From Putridiphycobacter sp045107045 (GTDB taxonomy: Bacteria > Bacteroidota > Bacteroidia > Flavobacteriales_D > Crocinitomicaceae), in contig JBGCFR010000030.1 in the NCBI GenBank assembly GCA_045107045.1, positions 62,001-126,000 of the forward strand: 64,000 bases of DNA, written 5' to 3'. The notes beneath the pieces were generated by a model. It saw nothing but the letters and a program-made list of their open reading frames with translations, was not told the origin of the DNA and ran no database searches. A program made the translations under genes and the position numbers. Positions 44,800 through 53,780 of the stretch are shown here, piece by piece. Every line of letters starts with the position of its first letter. The stretch's first letter is position 1.

Positions 44800-44807
44800 C
44801 AAATTTA
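44800..44807 (-). promoter_or_regulatory. Candidate -7 box for the DUF3276 gene
   Basis: TAAATTTG on the minus strand lies 33 bp before the start, a full TAnnTTTG match. Confidence 0.42.
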
Positions 44808-44860
44808 TAATTGAATTTTAAATAACCAAAAAAAAAGGATGAAAAATGATTCTAAACAAG

Positions 44861-45802
44861 CTATTTCTTTATTTTTTTTTGAATATACGCTAATATATTT
44901 CCTTTTGAATCAGGTTTAAACCACTGTATATTCTCATTTCGGGTAAACCATGTCATTTGTCTTTTTGCATAGCGTCTTGAGTTCCTCTTAATTAACTCAA
45001 TGGCCTTGTCAAATGATATCTCACCATCAAAATGATCAAAAAACTCAGCGTAACCTACTGTTTTTAACGCTCCGTGGTGTCGGTGTGGTATTAGTGACCT
45101 CACCTCATTTTCCAGTCCTTTTTCAATCATACGGTCAACTCTAGCGTTAATCCGTTCGTACAAGGTTTCCCTATCTGTTTCAAGTCCAATCCAAATAGGA
45201 GTGAAGGGTCTCGATTTTGGTGCCTTCTTACGATAATCTGTATATTTATTACCAGTTGATTCTATGACTTCGATTGCCCTGATCATCCTTGCATGATTAT
45301 TACGATCCATAAATTCGAATACTTCCGGATTATTAGCATCTAAAAACTCTTGCAATGGTTCAATACCTTCTTTTTCGTGAATACTTATCCATTTAGTTCG
45401 AGTTTTGTGACTGCTTGGCATAGAATCAATACCAAAAACTAAGGCATCAATATATAATCCGCTCCCTCCAACTGCAATACAAATGTCATTATTTTCGAAA
45501 ATTTTATCGAGTGTGGCTAAAGCTTCCAATTCGAATTTACCTGCGGTATAGTTTGTTGTAATTTGGTGTGAATTAATAAAGTAATGTTTGGCACTATTTA
45601 ATTCTTCACTATTTGGCTTAGCAGTTCCAATGGTCATTTCTTGATAGAACTGTCTCGAATCAAATGAAAGTATTGGAGAATTGTAAAAGTTTGCTAAATC
45701 AATACTTAGTGCCGTTTTTCCAATTCCAGTAGGTCCAACTACAATAATTAATTGCTTGTTTGGATTGTATTTAGTTTTTAAACTAGTTTGAACAGATAGC
45801 AT
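44861..45802 (-). CDS. miaA: tRNA dimethylallyltransferase
   Basis: Started at ATG 45802, the product has 313 residues. MiaA prenylates A37 of tRNAs that read U-starting codons. The P-loop is VVGPTGIGKTALSIDLA near residue 22, then SFDSRQFYQEMTIGTAKP and GGSGLYIDA. The C-terminal part has YAKRQMTWF. The reading from 45820 was rejected: it would start upstream of a -7-like box. It may be leaderless. miaB is not seen in the window. Confidence 0.94.
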   Translation of the reverse strand: MLSVQTSLKTKYNPNKQLIIVVGPTGIGKTALSIDLANFYNSPILSFDSRQFYQEMTIGTAKPNSEELNSAKHYFINSHQITTNYTAGKFELEALATLDKIFENNDICIAVGGSGLYIDALVFGIDSMPSSHKTRTKWISIHEKEGIEPLQEFLDANNPEVFEFMDRNNHARMIRAIEVIESTGNKYTDYRKKAPKSRPFTPIWIGLETDRETLYERINARVDRMIEKGLENEVRSLIPHRHHGALKTVGYAEFFDHFDGEISFDKAIELIKRNSRRYAKRQMTWFTRNENIQWFKPDSKGNILAYIQKKIKK

Positions 45803-45807
45803 TGCCG

Positions 45808-45815
45808 CAAAAATA
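45808..45815 (-). promoter_or_regulatory. Candidate -7 box for miaA
   Basis: TATTTTTG on the minus strand ends 5 nt before ATG 45802. It is the same arrangement as at lpxD. Confidence 0.5.
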
Positions 45816-45899
45816 TTCAAATATTAATGTAAAACAAGTAATAGTTAGGTAATCTAATCATCTAAAATAGGTGATAGCTCTTCTTTGAATTATTTGTAG

Positions 45900-46262
45900 T
45901 TAGTCTTCGGTCCAGACTGCAAGTTCGTTACCGGAGGGATCTTTGAATTGAAATCGTCTGCCTCCAGGGAAAGAAAAGATATCCACTACAATTGTACCAC
46001 CATTGTCTTTAATAACTTCTAAAATGTACTCCAAATTTGAATGATGTATAACTGCTAAAGCACCATTTTTAATTTCTTTATCAGATTTTTCGAATCCTCC
46101 TGAAATACCACTATCAGAAAATGAAGTATAATTTGGCCCATAGTCGGTAAAAATCCATCCAAAACATTTGCTGTAAAACGTTTTGGTAATTTGTAAATCA
46201 TTTGCAATAAATTCAATATAATTAATATGGTTATTTTTTGTCATACGTTTTATTTTTAGCAT
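45900..46262 (-). CDS. VOC-family (glyoxalase-like) protein
   Basis: The 120-residue protein has the paired beta-alpha-beta-beta-beta units of the vicinal oxygen chelate fold: YIEFIANDLQITKTFYSKCFGW and YTSFSDSGISGGFEK. The second module ends FKDPSGNELAVWTED with a metal-ligand Glu. The reaction is unknown. Start and TfoX-like stop overlap as TAATG; an internal ATG six codons in is also possible. Likely cotranscribed with the TfoX-like gene. Confidence 0.83.
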   Translation of the reverse strand: MLKIKRMTKNNHINYIEFIANDLQITKTFYSKCFGWIFTDYGPNYTSFSDSGISGGFEKSDKEIKNGALAVIHHSNLEYILEVIKDNGGTIVVDIFSFPGGRRFQFKDPSGNELAVWTED

Positions 46263-46660
46263 TACTTCCCTTCGGTAAGCTTCTTTTTCTGTTTAGCTGA
46301 CATTTCAATGGTTTGATTAAATTCTAGTGCCTTTTGTATCCAAAAATCCAAATCTTCGTCAGAATCAAAACCATCTGGTGAAATAAAAAGAAACCCCCGC
46401 ATTACTTTGCCTGTAAAGTCCATTTCACGACTTCCTTTTTTAAAAAGTAATTTTTCGTACGGTGCCTTTCCGACTCTTACCATTAATCTATCTTCACCAG
46501 TTTTTCTATCTTTATCAATACCTATGCACATTTTGTAGTCGACCATAAAAATAAGCCCACCCATCATATTTTTGATTTCTGTAAGACCATTTGATTTTAG
46601 ACGCTGTTCAACTCTATCGACTAGATACTGATCAAATTTTTCGGTATTAGGTTTTAACAT
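46262..46660 (-). CDS. TfoX N-terminal domain protein
   Basis: The 132-residue protein matches the TfoX/Sxy N-terminal domain: MMGGLIFMVDYKMCIGIDKD, LMVRVGKAPYEKLLF, EMDFTGKVMRGFLFISPDGF. It ends in a Lys-rich tail (SAKQKKKLTEG). The C-terminal domain present in TfoX competence regulators is missing, as in many small relatives, so it is not proof of competence. It is the first gene of the pair with the VOC protein. Confidence 0.85.
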   Translation of the reverse strand: MLKPNTEKFDQYLVDRVEQRLKSNGLTEIKNMMGGLIFMVDYKMCIGIDKDRKTGEDRLMVRVGKAPYEKLLFKKGSREMDFTGKVMRGFLFISPDGFDSDEDLDFWIQKALEFNQTIEMSAKQKKKLTEGK

Positions 46661-46694
46661 TGCAATTTTATTAAATGACTGGTTTTCTTTTAGC

Positions 46695-47321
46695 TTATGC
46701 GGGTAATTTTTTAAATCTACAAAACAAAAAATTCTGCGTTGTATGAAAAGGAGTTGGATGGTCAGTTTGAAAACATTTTATTGCTTCAAAATTTGGAAGG
46801 AATACAATTGCTAGTTTTTCTTTTGAATATTGACTAATTTGAATACCACTGCATTTTTTAGGCCCTAGATCTGAAAAAGTGCCTATTATTAAATGCCCAT
46901 TTTCTGATAAGTGCTGCTTGGTTTTTTGTTTGTAATTCTCAATATCAGTCTCTTTAGTCAGAAAATGAAAAGCTGCACGATCATGCCAAAGGTCGTACTT
47001 GTAATTTGTATTGAAGTTTCTGATATCTTCAACTATCCATTTGACCAAACTTGCTTTTTTGCCGAGTCGCTTTTTTGCTCGATCAATAGCCGTTTTGGAA
47101 ATATCTAAAATAGTAATATCTAAATACCCAAAATTCAATAAATTGTCCACCAAAAAACTATCTCCACCGCCAATATCAATAATTTTTGCGGTTAAAGGCA
47201 AGTTCAATTCTTTAATAAGATTTAGTGACGTTGAAGGGGAAGGTTGATACCAGCTTACCTCATTGAGCTGTTTAGTTTTGTAGATGTTTTCCCAATGGGC
47301 TTTATAATCAGATTTTGACAT
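46695..47321 (-). CDS. Class I SAM-dependent methyltransferase
   Basis: The 208-residue protein has the SAM motif IIDIGGGDSFLVDNLL at about 45-60, ILDISKTAIDRAKKRLG, and VEDIRNF. WHDRAAFHFLTKETD near 115 matches small methyltransferases of the Bacteroidota. The substrate is unknown. A WYQPSP stretch near residue 24 is typical of this group. It follows 4 bp after the MltF-like stop and is transcribed with it. Confidence 0.85.
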   Translation of the reverse strand: MSKSDYKAHWENIYKTKQLNEVSWYQPSPSTSLNLIKELNLPLTAKIIDIGGGDSFLVDNLLNFGYLDITILDISKTAIDRAKKRLGKKASLVKWIVEDIRNFNTNYKYDLWHDRAAFHFLTKETDIENYKQKTKQHLSENGHLIIGTFSDLGPKKCSGIQISQYSKEKLAIVFLPNFEAIKCFQTDHPTPFHTTQNFLFCRFKKLPA

Positions 47322-47325
47322 TTAA

Positions 47326-48744
47326 TTAGTTTATTTCTGGAAAAGCATGTTTATACTCTTCAAATCGTTCCATTATTTCATAAACGTATTCAAAGGTTTG
47401 AATGCCCCGCATATAACCATATTTTGCAGCTTCATGCCTATAAAATTTAGGTTGAGATAGCCCTAAAATCATTGAGTCAACATTGCCAAACCAAGTGTCA
47501 CTATTTTTACCAAAATGAGGTGCCAGAGCCCTAGCATCATCAACATGGGCTCTACCTGCATTAAATGTTGCCAGAGTAAAATGAATGGCCTCTAACGTAT
47601 CGGGTACAACTTTTAACCATTGTTTGTAATTTTTATTTAGTTTTTTAATGCCTGCATTTATCTGAGCTTCGGCACTTGAGTTTTCATTAATACCATAGGA
47701 TACAGCTGTGGCGGGCATAAATTGAAAAATACCAAAGGCACCTGCCCATGATGTTTTGTAGGTTTCGAATTTTGATTCTTGATAAATGATAGCAGATATC
47801 AATCGCCAGTCCCACCCCATTTTTTTTGACTGTTTTTTTATAATATCATCATAAGGGGAAAGGTTATCACCAGCAGCACTTGAAAAATCTGAGCTAGCCT
47901 TTCGGGATAAATTTCGTCTTTCAAAATATTTTCTTTTTACTTCTCCTATAGTCGATCTATTCTTTTTATGATTTAACCAATCATTAATCTTTTTAACTAA
48001 CTCTGGCGAACTTCCGCGTGCTGCAAATGCAATTTCTTCATCACTGCTTAGTTTTAAGTCTATGTTCAAATTGTTCCAATAAATTTGATTGATTTTTGCA
48101 ATGTTTTCATCAGCAATGGTGTAATCTAATAATCCAATACTCACCATTCTTATTATCTCTTCAGTGGTAATATCGCCGTCTAATGGAACAATGTTCAAGT
48201 TTAACTTTAGAGTTTCGTTTAGTTTTTCTAATTGTTTTTTATGCGTAGAATTACTCCAAACAGAAACAGTTTTTCCTCTTAATTGTTCTATTTCGGTTAT
48301 AAGTTGTTCGGGCGCTAGGGTGTCATTCTTTTTTACTTTCCTTGGCTTTCTTTGAATTAAAACTTGATGAGAGATCAAGTGTGGATCAGTGAATTTTACA
48401 AATTGTTTTCGGCTATCAGTAATTGTTAAATTACAAGCAATTATGTCTCCTTCAAAATTATATAATTGGGTGTAAATTGAATCAAGATTCTGGATTGTTT
48501 GAATATTTAGTCTTAAGTTGTGGTCTTTTGCGAATTCGTAAAGTAACTCATATTCGTACCCCATCTTTTTACCTTTGACAATAAAGAAAGATGCGGGTCC
48601 ATTTTCCGCTAATACATTTAGTATTTCTCTTTTTTGGATATCTTCCCAATCAATGCTTTCTAGAACCTTTAATTTTAATTGATTATTTTCTTTACATCCC
48701 ACAAAAGAACAAAATACTAGAAGAAGGAAAGAGAATTTTCTCAT
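47326..48744 (-). CDS. MltF-like lytic transglycosylase lipoprotein
   Basis: Started at ATG 48744, the product has 472 residues. A lipoprotein signal ends SFVGC (Cys17). Residues about 40-270 form a substrate-binding-protein (SBP_bac_3) domain (GYEYELLYEFAKDHNL, LTITDSRKQFVKFTDPHL). A lytic transglycosylase (SLT) domain occupies about 305-440, with catalytic Glu in SAIIYQESKF and GAFGIFQFMPATA. The arrangement equals MltF of Proteobacteria, which cleaves murein at the outer membrane. A reading from 48774 would begin within the mscL terminator and was rejected. Confidence 0.88.
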   Translation of the reverse strand: MRKFSFLLLVFCSFVGCKENNQLKLKVLESIDWEDIQKREILNVLAENGPASFFIVKGKKMGYEYELLYEFAKDHNLRLNIQTIQNLDSIYTQLYNFEGDIIACNLTITDSRKQFVKFTDPHLISHQVLIQRKPRKVKKNDTLAPEQLITEIEQLRGKTVSVWSNSTHKKQLEKLNETLKLNLNIVPLDGDITTEEIIRMVSIGLLDYTIADENIAKINQIYWNNLNIDLKLSSDEEIAFAARGSSPELVKKINDWLNHKKNRSTIGEVKRKYFERRNLSRKASSDFSSAAGDNLSPYDDIIKKQSKKMGWDWRLISAIIYQESKFETYKTSWAGAFGIFQFMPATAVSYGINENSSAEAQINAGIKKLNKNYKQWLKVVPDTLEAIHFTLATFNAGRAHVDDARALAPHFGKNSDTWFGNVDSMILGLSQPKFYRHEAAKYGYMRGIQTFEYVYEIMERFEEYKHAFPEIN

Positions 48745-48772
48745 AAGCACAATATAGTAAAAAAGCGTGTAC

Positions 48773-48802
48773 AAAAAAAGGCTGCCAATGTATTGGCAGC
48801 CT
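48773..48802 (-). terminator. Terminator after mscL
   Basis: AGGCTGCCAA (48779-48788) pairs with TTGGCAGCCT (48793-48802) around a 4-nt loop. Followed on the minus strand by TTTTTT, it ends mscL transcription just before the MltF-like gene. Confidence 0.85.
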
Positions 48803-48825
48803 CTGGATATTATTTGAAGAAAAGA

Positions 48826-49245
48826 TTATTTTTTTAGTAAATCTCTTATTTCTGTTAATAAATCTTCTTGGCTAGGCCCAGCTGGAGCTGCTTCTGCTTC
48901 TTTCTTTTTAGTCTTATTATAAGCTTTGGCCATCATAAATAATACAAATCCAACAATAATTAAATTGATAATAGAATTAATCCATTTTCCCCATCTAATA
49001 GCGTTTTCGGCAACAGCTGCTGACACTTCAGCTCCATCAGCACCAACTACTGCTGGGCTAGCTTCAGTTAAGACAATTTTTAAGTTAGCGAAGTCCATTC
49101 CACCAGCAAAATGACCAACAATTGGCATAATAATATCATTCACAAATCCATTCACTGCTAAGCCTACGGCTCCAGCCAAAATTACTGCAATTGCAAATTC
49201 AATCACATTGCCTGTCATAATAAAGGCTTTAAATTCTTTTAACAT
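48826..49245 (-). CDS. mscL: Large-conductance mechanosensitive channel
   Basis: The 139-residue protein has two membrane spans: about 15-45 (VIEFAIAVILAGAVGLAVNGFVNDIIMP) and about 85-107. The N-terminal helix LKEFKAFIMTGNV is typical. The C-terminal helical bundle is KTKKKEAEAAPAGPSQEDLLTEIRDLLKK in part. MscL opens at near-lytic tension. It is cotranscribed alone; mscS lies 71 bp upstream in the same direction. Each has its own -7-like box. Confidence 0.95.
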   Translation of the reverse strand: MLKEFKAFIMTGNVIEFAIAVILAGAVGLAVNGFVNDIIMPIVGHFAGGMDFANLKIVLTEASPAVVGADGAEVSAAVAENAIRWGKWINSIINLIIVGFVLFMMAKAYNKTKKKEAEAAPAGPSQEDLLTEIRDLLKK

Positions 49246-49274
49246 AGTTTTATTTTTTTAGTTGATTAACACAA

Positions 49275-49282
49275 CAAATATA
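49275..49282 (-). promoter_or_regulatory. Candidate -7 box for mscL
   Basis: TATATTTG on the minus strand lies 29 bp before the mscL start, in the 70-bp gap after mscS. Exact TAnnTTTG match. Confidence 0.45.
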
Positions 49283-49315
49283 TCTTTTTTTATGACTCAT
49301 ATTACGTAATCTGAG

Positions 49316-50155
49316 TTATTGTTGTAAATGTACATCCATTTGTGGAAAAGGGAAATTAATACCTTCTTGGCCGAACTCTTTGTATATCCGTTCATTCATT
49401 TTAAAGTAAACATCCCAATAGTCATCAGTTTTACACCAAACTCTAACGGTTATGTTTACTGAACTGTCTGCTAGTGCAACTAAGCCAATAAATGCTTCAG
49501 GTGAATTAAGAATTTTTTCATCTTCTTCTATGAATTTTTCAACTAACTTTTTTGCGTCATCATAATTGTCTCCATAGGCAATGCCAACAGTAAAGTCAAC
49601 TCTTCGTTCTGGCTGCATGGTATAATTAATCATATTTCCATTTGCCATAGCACCATTCGGCACAATTATCGTCTTATTGTCAAGTGTTAATAAAATTGTA
49701 TTAAATATTCCTATTTCTTTAACAGTTCCAATTTCACCTTGTGCCTCAAGATAGTCTCCAACCTTATAAGGTTTAAAAATTAATATCATAATTCCACCAG
49801 CTAAATTGCCAAGTGTACCTGAAAACGCCATTCCAATAGCTAAGCCTGCTGCACCAATTAATGCCACAAAAGACGTCATCTCAATGCCAAGTTGACTTAG
49901 TGCAGTGATAAATACGATAATCTTAAGACTAACAGATATTAAACTGGTTAAAAAACTTTTTAGAGAGCTATCAAGTCCTTTTTTGTCAATTAGTTTGGCC
50001 ACCACTTTTGTGATCTTTTTGACAACAAACAAGCCTATAACTAATATGGCAATGAATATAATTAAGTTTGATCCCCAATCGACTACTTTTTCAGTCCACC
50101 AGTCTAAATTAGTATATTTTGAAGTTCCCGATATTTCTGTAATTTTGTCAGCCAT
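49316..50155 (-). CDS. mscS: Small-conductance mechanosensitive channel (MscS)
   Basis: The 279-residue protein is the short MscS type with three membrane spans at about 28-45, 68-88 and 97-120. The third (FVALIGAAGLAIGMAFSGTLGNLAGGIMIL) is the Gly/Ala-rich pore helix. The beta domain follows (FKPYKVGDYLEAQGEIGTVKEIGIFNT, NKTIIVPNGAMANG). MscS and MscL together cover moderate and strong hypo-osmotic shock. A -7-like box is 16 bp upstream. Confidence 0.95.
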   Translation of the reverse strand: MADKITEISGTSKYTNLDWWTEKVVDWGSNLIIFIAILVIGLFVVKKITKVVAKLIDKKGLDSSLKSFLTSLISVSLKIIVFITALSQLGIEMTSFVALIGAAGLAIGMAFSGTLGNLAGGIMILIFKPYKVGDYLEAQGEIGTVKEIGIFNTILLTLDNKTIIVPNGAMANGNMINYTMQPERRVDFTVGIAYGDNYDDAKKLVEKFIEEDEKILNSPEAFIGLVALADSSVNITVRVWCKTDDYWDVYFKMNERIYKEFGQEGINFPFPQMDVHLQQ

Positions 50156-50171
50156 CTTATTTATTTTTTTG

Positions 50172-50179
50172 CAAATATA
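50172..50179 (-). promoter_or_regulatory. Candidate -7 box for mscS
   Basis: TATATTTG on the minus strand ends 16 bp before the mscS start. The divergent YdcF-like gene starts at 50190, so its first codons overlay the mscS upstream region. Confidence 0.45.
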
Positions 50180-50189
50180 AAGAATCGTT

Positions 50190-50958
50190 ATGTTTTTCGT
50201 TTTATCAAAGTTGTTAAGTTTTTTTCTTCAACCATTTGTATGGTCCTTGATGCTCTTACTACTAGGTTTTTGGATAAAAAAAGAAAGACAAAAAAAAAAT
50301 TACATTAAAACTGTCGCTAGTCGTTTTATTATTTTTTTCAAATACTGTTATTTTTTCTGAAGCTATTAGGCTTTGGGAAGTAGATGGAATTACTCATCAA
50401 GAAACTGAAAAATATGACATTGCAATTGTTTTGGGGGGAATGTCCGAGTATAACAATGATTTAAAACGCTTAAGTATTAGAAGGGGAGGAGACAGGATTT
50501 GGCAGGCAATTCAGTTGTATAAGAAGAGGAAAGTAAAAAAAATTTTAATATCAGGGGCAAATGGACATTTAATTGACAAAGGTTTAGTTGAAGCGACTCA
50601 AATGAAATCTGATCTCTTAAATATGGGAATTCCTGCTGGAGATATTATTACGGAGTCGATTTCTAGAAATACCCACGAAAATGCAGTCGAAACCAAAATT
50701 ATAATCGGTAAGCTACCATATAGACCAAAGATTTTATTGGTAACCTCCGCATTACATATGAAAAGGGCTGTAGCCTGTTTTAAAGCTGCTGGATTTAGTG
50801 AATTTGATGTTTTCACAACTGATCATTTTACGGGAAAAAAGAGAGGGTATCTGCTTGACCAATTTGTAGTGCCAAATATTGGTATTTTAGCCAGTTGGAA
50901 CTATTTAATAAAGGAGTGGGTAGGTTATTTAACTTATAAACTAGTGGGCTATATTTAA
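50190..50958 (+). pseudogene. YdcF-family (DUF218) protein gene with one-base frameshift in A10
   Basis: From ATG 50190 a frame gives a typical YdcF start with a membrane segment (MFFVLSKLLSFFLQPFVWSL, LMLLLLGFWIKKERQKK). It then shifts at the A10 tract 50290-50299 and ends at a stop near 50353. Removing one A joins it to the frame that reads KLSLVVLLFFSNTVIFSE and continues through DIAIVLGGMSEY, KILISGANG and RNTHENA to 50958. The rebuilt product has about 255 residues, the normal length. Sequencing error, a phase-variable tract, or a real mutation are possible. The family is DUF218, often linked to envelope or vancomycin-related (SanA) roles. Confidence 0.8.
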
Positions 50959-51581
50959 ACAAATTTGTTTTGAATGGCAAACCGAACAAGACCAGCAACG
51001 TTCTTGGATCCTGTTTTTGCTAAAAGATTTTTTCTATGAGATTCAACAGTGTATGAGCTTATATAAAGTTTGTCGGCAATTTCTTTAGTGCTAAATTCAT
51101 TACAAATTAGCGATAAAATTTCTTTTTCTCTCTTTGTTAAACTGATGTCCTGAACTAAACTTTCAGAGTTAAAACTGCTAATAAACGTAGCTTGAACTGC
51201 CTTTCCGTAGTATTTTTGATTATTTATCACCATGTCAACCGCTAATTTTAATTCGTCGCTAGATGTCGTTTTAAGTAAGTACCCATCAACACCTATTTTA
51301 AGTAGTTTCTTAATGTAGTTTTGTGTGTCATGCATTGTCAGCATCACTATCTTAATATTGGGACACTTTTCTTTGATTGCTATTGTGGCATCAATACCGC
51401 TAACAATTGGCATACTGATGTCCATTAAAATAATATCAACATTGCCATTTTCAGCCATTTCAATGGCTTCCCGCCCATTATTGGCTTCAATTATTTTATT
51501 TATTTTTTTGTGATCATCAAATAATTCAACAATGCCCTCACGGAATAATTGATGATCGTCTGCGATTAATAATGTTTTCAT
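50955..51581 (-). CDS. NarL/FixJ-type response regulator
   Basis: The 208-residue protein has a receiver domain (1-120) with ADDH at 7-10, phosphoacceptor Asp54 in ILMDISMP and Lys in YLLKTTSSD, and a LuxR-type HTH (about 145-205, LTKREKEILSLICNEFSTKEIADKLYISSYTVESH in part). Its start overlaps the kinase gene stop by 4 bp, so it is the cognate regulator of the TPR kinase. Its stop shares TTAA with the YdcF gene. Target genes are unknown; the repeats upstream of the operon are a candidate. Confidence 0.93.
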   Translation of the reverse strand: MKTLLIADDHQLFREGIVELFDDHKKINKIIEANNGREAIEMAENGNVDIILMDISMPIVSGIDATIAIKEKCPNIKIVMLTMHDTQNYIKKLLKIGVDGYLLKTTSSDELKLAVDMVINNQKYYGKAVQATFISSFNSESLVQDISLTKREKEILSLICNEFSTKEIADKLYISSYTVESHRKNLLAKTGSKNVAGLVRFAIQNKFV

Positions 51582-53365
51582 ATGGGGATATTTATAATTA
51601 TTATTGTTCCTCTACCAATGACAGAATCTACGCTGATTTCACCTTTTAATTGGTCAACACGCTTTTCAATTCCACCTAAACCTAATCCTTTTTCTTTTGA
51701 TTGATTTAATTCAAAACCTATTCCATCATCTTCATAAATAAGCCCCAGTATATTATCAAAAATATTTAAGGCTAATGTGATATGACGAGCATTCGCATGC
51801 TTTAAGGTATTACTGACTAATTCTTGAACAATGGCATAAATGTCTTGTTCCATTTTCTGTTTTGGCAATTGGAGTCCTTGGTGAATATCTAATTCAAAGT
51901 CAATATTTTTTGAAGCATTAATAGTATCTGCCAAATCTTTTAAAGTTGCTTTTAATCCCAATTGAGCTAGCTTACCGGTAGATAGGTCGTGAGAAATGTT
52001 TCTGACATCTTTCACAGCATCTTCGAGCATGATATTCATTTTATCAAAAAGCGGTTTGTTTTCTGATGAAATGTCATCAATTCTTTCATTCATAAGATTA
52101 AAATGCACTTTAACAGCGGCTAAACTACCTCCTAATTTATCATGCAAATCTTGGGCTATTCTTGTTCGCTCATGGCTTTGCCCCTGAATAAGCGCAGCGT
52201 AAGTTTTTGCCTCCTGATCTTTTAAAATTTGATCAATTTTTTGGTTTTTAACACTCACTTCCAATTGTCCAACTTTTTTCTTTTGTCTAAAATACCAATA
52301 AATAAAGGTGGCAAGACATAAGAGTAAAATAGTAATACCAATAAGGACATAAATGGTTTTTTGTTTATTTTTATTGTTTATCTGCTCTAATTTTAAGGCC
52401 TGCTCTTTTTCACTGGTTTGGTATTTAGTTTCAAATTCTAGAATGGCATTTACCTTATTTTGCGAAAAAACAGAGTCTTGGTAATTAATATACTTTTTTA
52501 AGTAAAATTTAGATGAATCACTATTGCCATTTTCCGTATAAACCTCTGTTAGTGTTTTGTATATGGTGCCAAGTAGATAAGTGTTACTATGTTTTTTTGC
52601 ATTCAAATGGGCTAAATTATAATAGTATAGTGCACTATCTTTTTTATCGACCCAATCATATACGGACGCAATATTGAAAAGGGGTGATGATAATTCGCTA
52701 AATCTATGACTTGATTTATAGAGGAAAATGGCTTTCTTGTAATTATTAATAGCAGCTCTATTAGAGTCCTGATTATATAGTACATTGCCTATGTTCGAAA
52801 GTGAAGAAGCGATACTTTGAGTATCTTTTAAGCTAATTGCAATTTTATAAAATGCATCATAATAGTGTCTTGCACTATCATATTCACTTCTCTGAAAGTA
52901 AGTGTTTCCTAAACGGTTATAAACCGGTTTTAAGTAGGCTTTATTTCCAGTTTTGAGTTTAATACTTAAACTCTGGTATAGATAGCACAATGCAATAGAG
53001 TCATTGTCTAATTTATTATGCAGTGTTGCAATACATTCAAGTGTTGAGGCTAAATGCGGTAAATAATTATTTGTTTTTCTAATTTGTAGTGCTTTTTCAA
53101 AACAGAATTCTGCCGAATCGTATTTGGCTTCTTTCATAAAAATAACTCCTAAAATATTGTAGTATTTCGATTCATGAATAGGAAAGTCAAATACCTGTTC
53201 ACTGGCTCCAAGTTTAATAAGTCGTTGTTTGCTATTCAAATGATCTATATCCGCAGAGACTCTAATATTCAGTAATTTTTCAGCAATACGAGTAGAATCA
53301 GTTGAACGATTTGCATATGTATTTAAGCACAGAAAAAATAAAAAAGGGAGTAAGTAGTTTTTCAT
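51578..53365 (-). CDS. TPR sensor histidine kinase, HisKA_3 type
   Basis: The 595-residue protein has a signal peptide (1 to about 18, LCLNTYA) and periplasmic TPR repeats at about 65-300 (ILGVIFMKEAKYDSAEFCFEKAL, NRLGNTYFQRSEYDSARHYYDAF and others in part). One membrane span covers about 338-359. The HisKA_3 dimerisation helix has His408 in RTRIAQDLHDKLGG. A HATPase end has DDGIGFELN and GLGLGGIEKRV. TPRs outside and HisKA_3 inside are common in Bacteroidota sensor kinases. A -7-like box sits before the 122-residue protein gene, 16 bp upstream. Confidence 0.9.
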   Translation of the reverse strand: MKNYLLPFLFFLCLNTYANRSTDSTRIAEKLLNIRVSADIDHLNSKQRLIKLGASEQVFDFPIHESKYYNILGVIFMKEAKYDSAEFCFEKALQIRKTNNYLPHLASTLECIATLHNKLDNDSIALCYLYQSLSIKLKTGNKAYLKPVYNRLGNTYFQRSEYDSARHYYDAFYKIAISLKDTQSIASSLSNIGNVLYNQDSNRAAINNYKKAIFLYKSSHRFSELSSPLFNIASVYDWVDKKDSALYYYNLAHLNAKKHSNTYLLGTIYKTLTEVYTENGNSDSSKFYLKKYINYQDSVFSQNKVNAILEFETKYQTSEKEQALKLEQINNKNKQKTIYVLIGITILLLCLATFIYWYFRQKKKVGQLEVSVKNQKIDQILKDQEAKTYAALIQGQSHERTRIAQDLHDKLGGSLAAVKVHFNLMNERIDDISSENKPLFDKMNIMLEDAVKDVRNISHDLSTGKLAQLGLKATLKDLADTINASKNIDFELDIHQGLQLPKQKMEQDIYAIVQELVSNTLKHANARHITLALNIFDNILGLIYEDDGIGFELNQSKEKGLGLGGIEKRVDQLKGEISVDSVIGRGTIIIINIPI

Positions 53366-53381
53366 GCCTTAAGAGATTTAA

Positions 53382-53750
53382 TTATGGATTATCAGTGGTT
53401 GCTGTTGAAATCGTTGTTCTTCTGTCATCACCAGACCCATCATTATATACTACAACATAATATTCAATTGGATCTCCGGATGAATTGTATACCTTCGCTG
53501 CAGGCACCGACTCGGTGAATTCATGTCTACCAGCAGGTATACCTTCTTCTAAATGTCCAAAAATGATATTCAAATAGTAGACTCCGCTGCTATTAGTTGC
53601 ATTTTGAAGAGTGATACTGTTAAAATCAATTAATGACCCTGCTTGTACATCCACAATAAATTTCACTTGTACTCCATTTCCAATTCCAGGTAGTTGTTCA
53701 GGGACGTTTACATAAAATGTTTCTAAGTTACTTGAATTTCCGTTACTCAT
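53382..53750 (-). CDS. Small unknown beta-rich protein in TPR kinase operon
   Basis: The 122-residue protein has no signal peptide or membrane segment and a high content of Gly, Ser, Asn and Thr with alternating strands (TFYVNVPEQLPGIGNGVQVKF, YYLNIIFGHLEEG, IEYYVVVYNDGSGDD in part). No domain was recognised. It is the first gene of an operon with the kinase (16-bp gap) and the response regulator. The unsignalled sequence suggests a cytoplasmic protein, or export without a classical signal. Function unknown; its place suggests an accessory or output of the two-component system. Confidence 0.62.
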   Translation of the reverse strand: MSNGNSSNLETFYVNVPEQLPGIGNGVQVKFIVDVQAGSLIDFNSITLQNATNSSGVYYLNIIFGHLEEGIPAGRHEFTESVPAAKVYNSSGDPIEYYVVVYNDGSGDDRRTTISTATTDNP

Positions 53751-53780
53751 ATTTAAATTTAATTAATGGTTTATAGTAGT

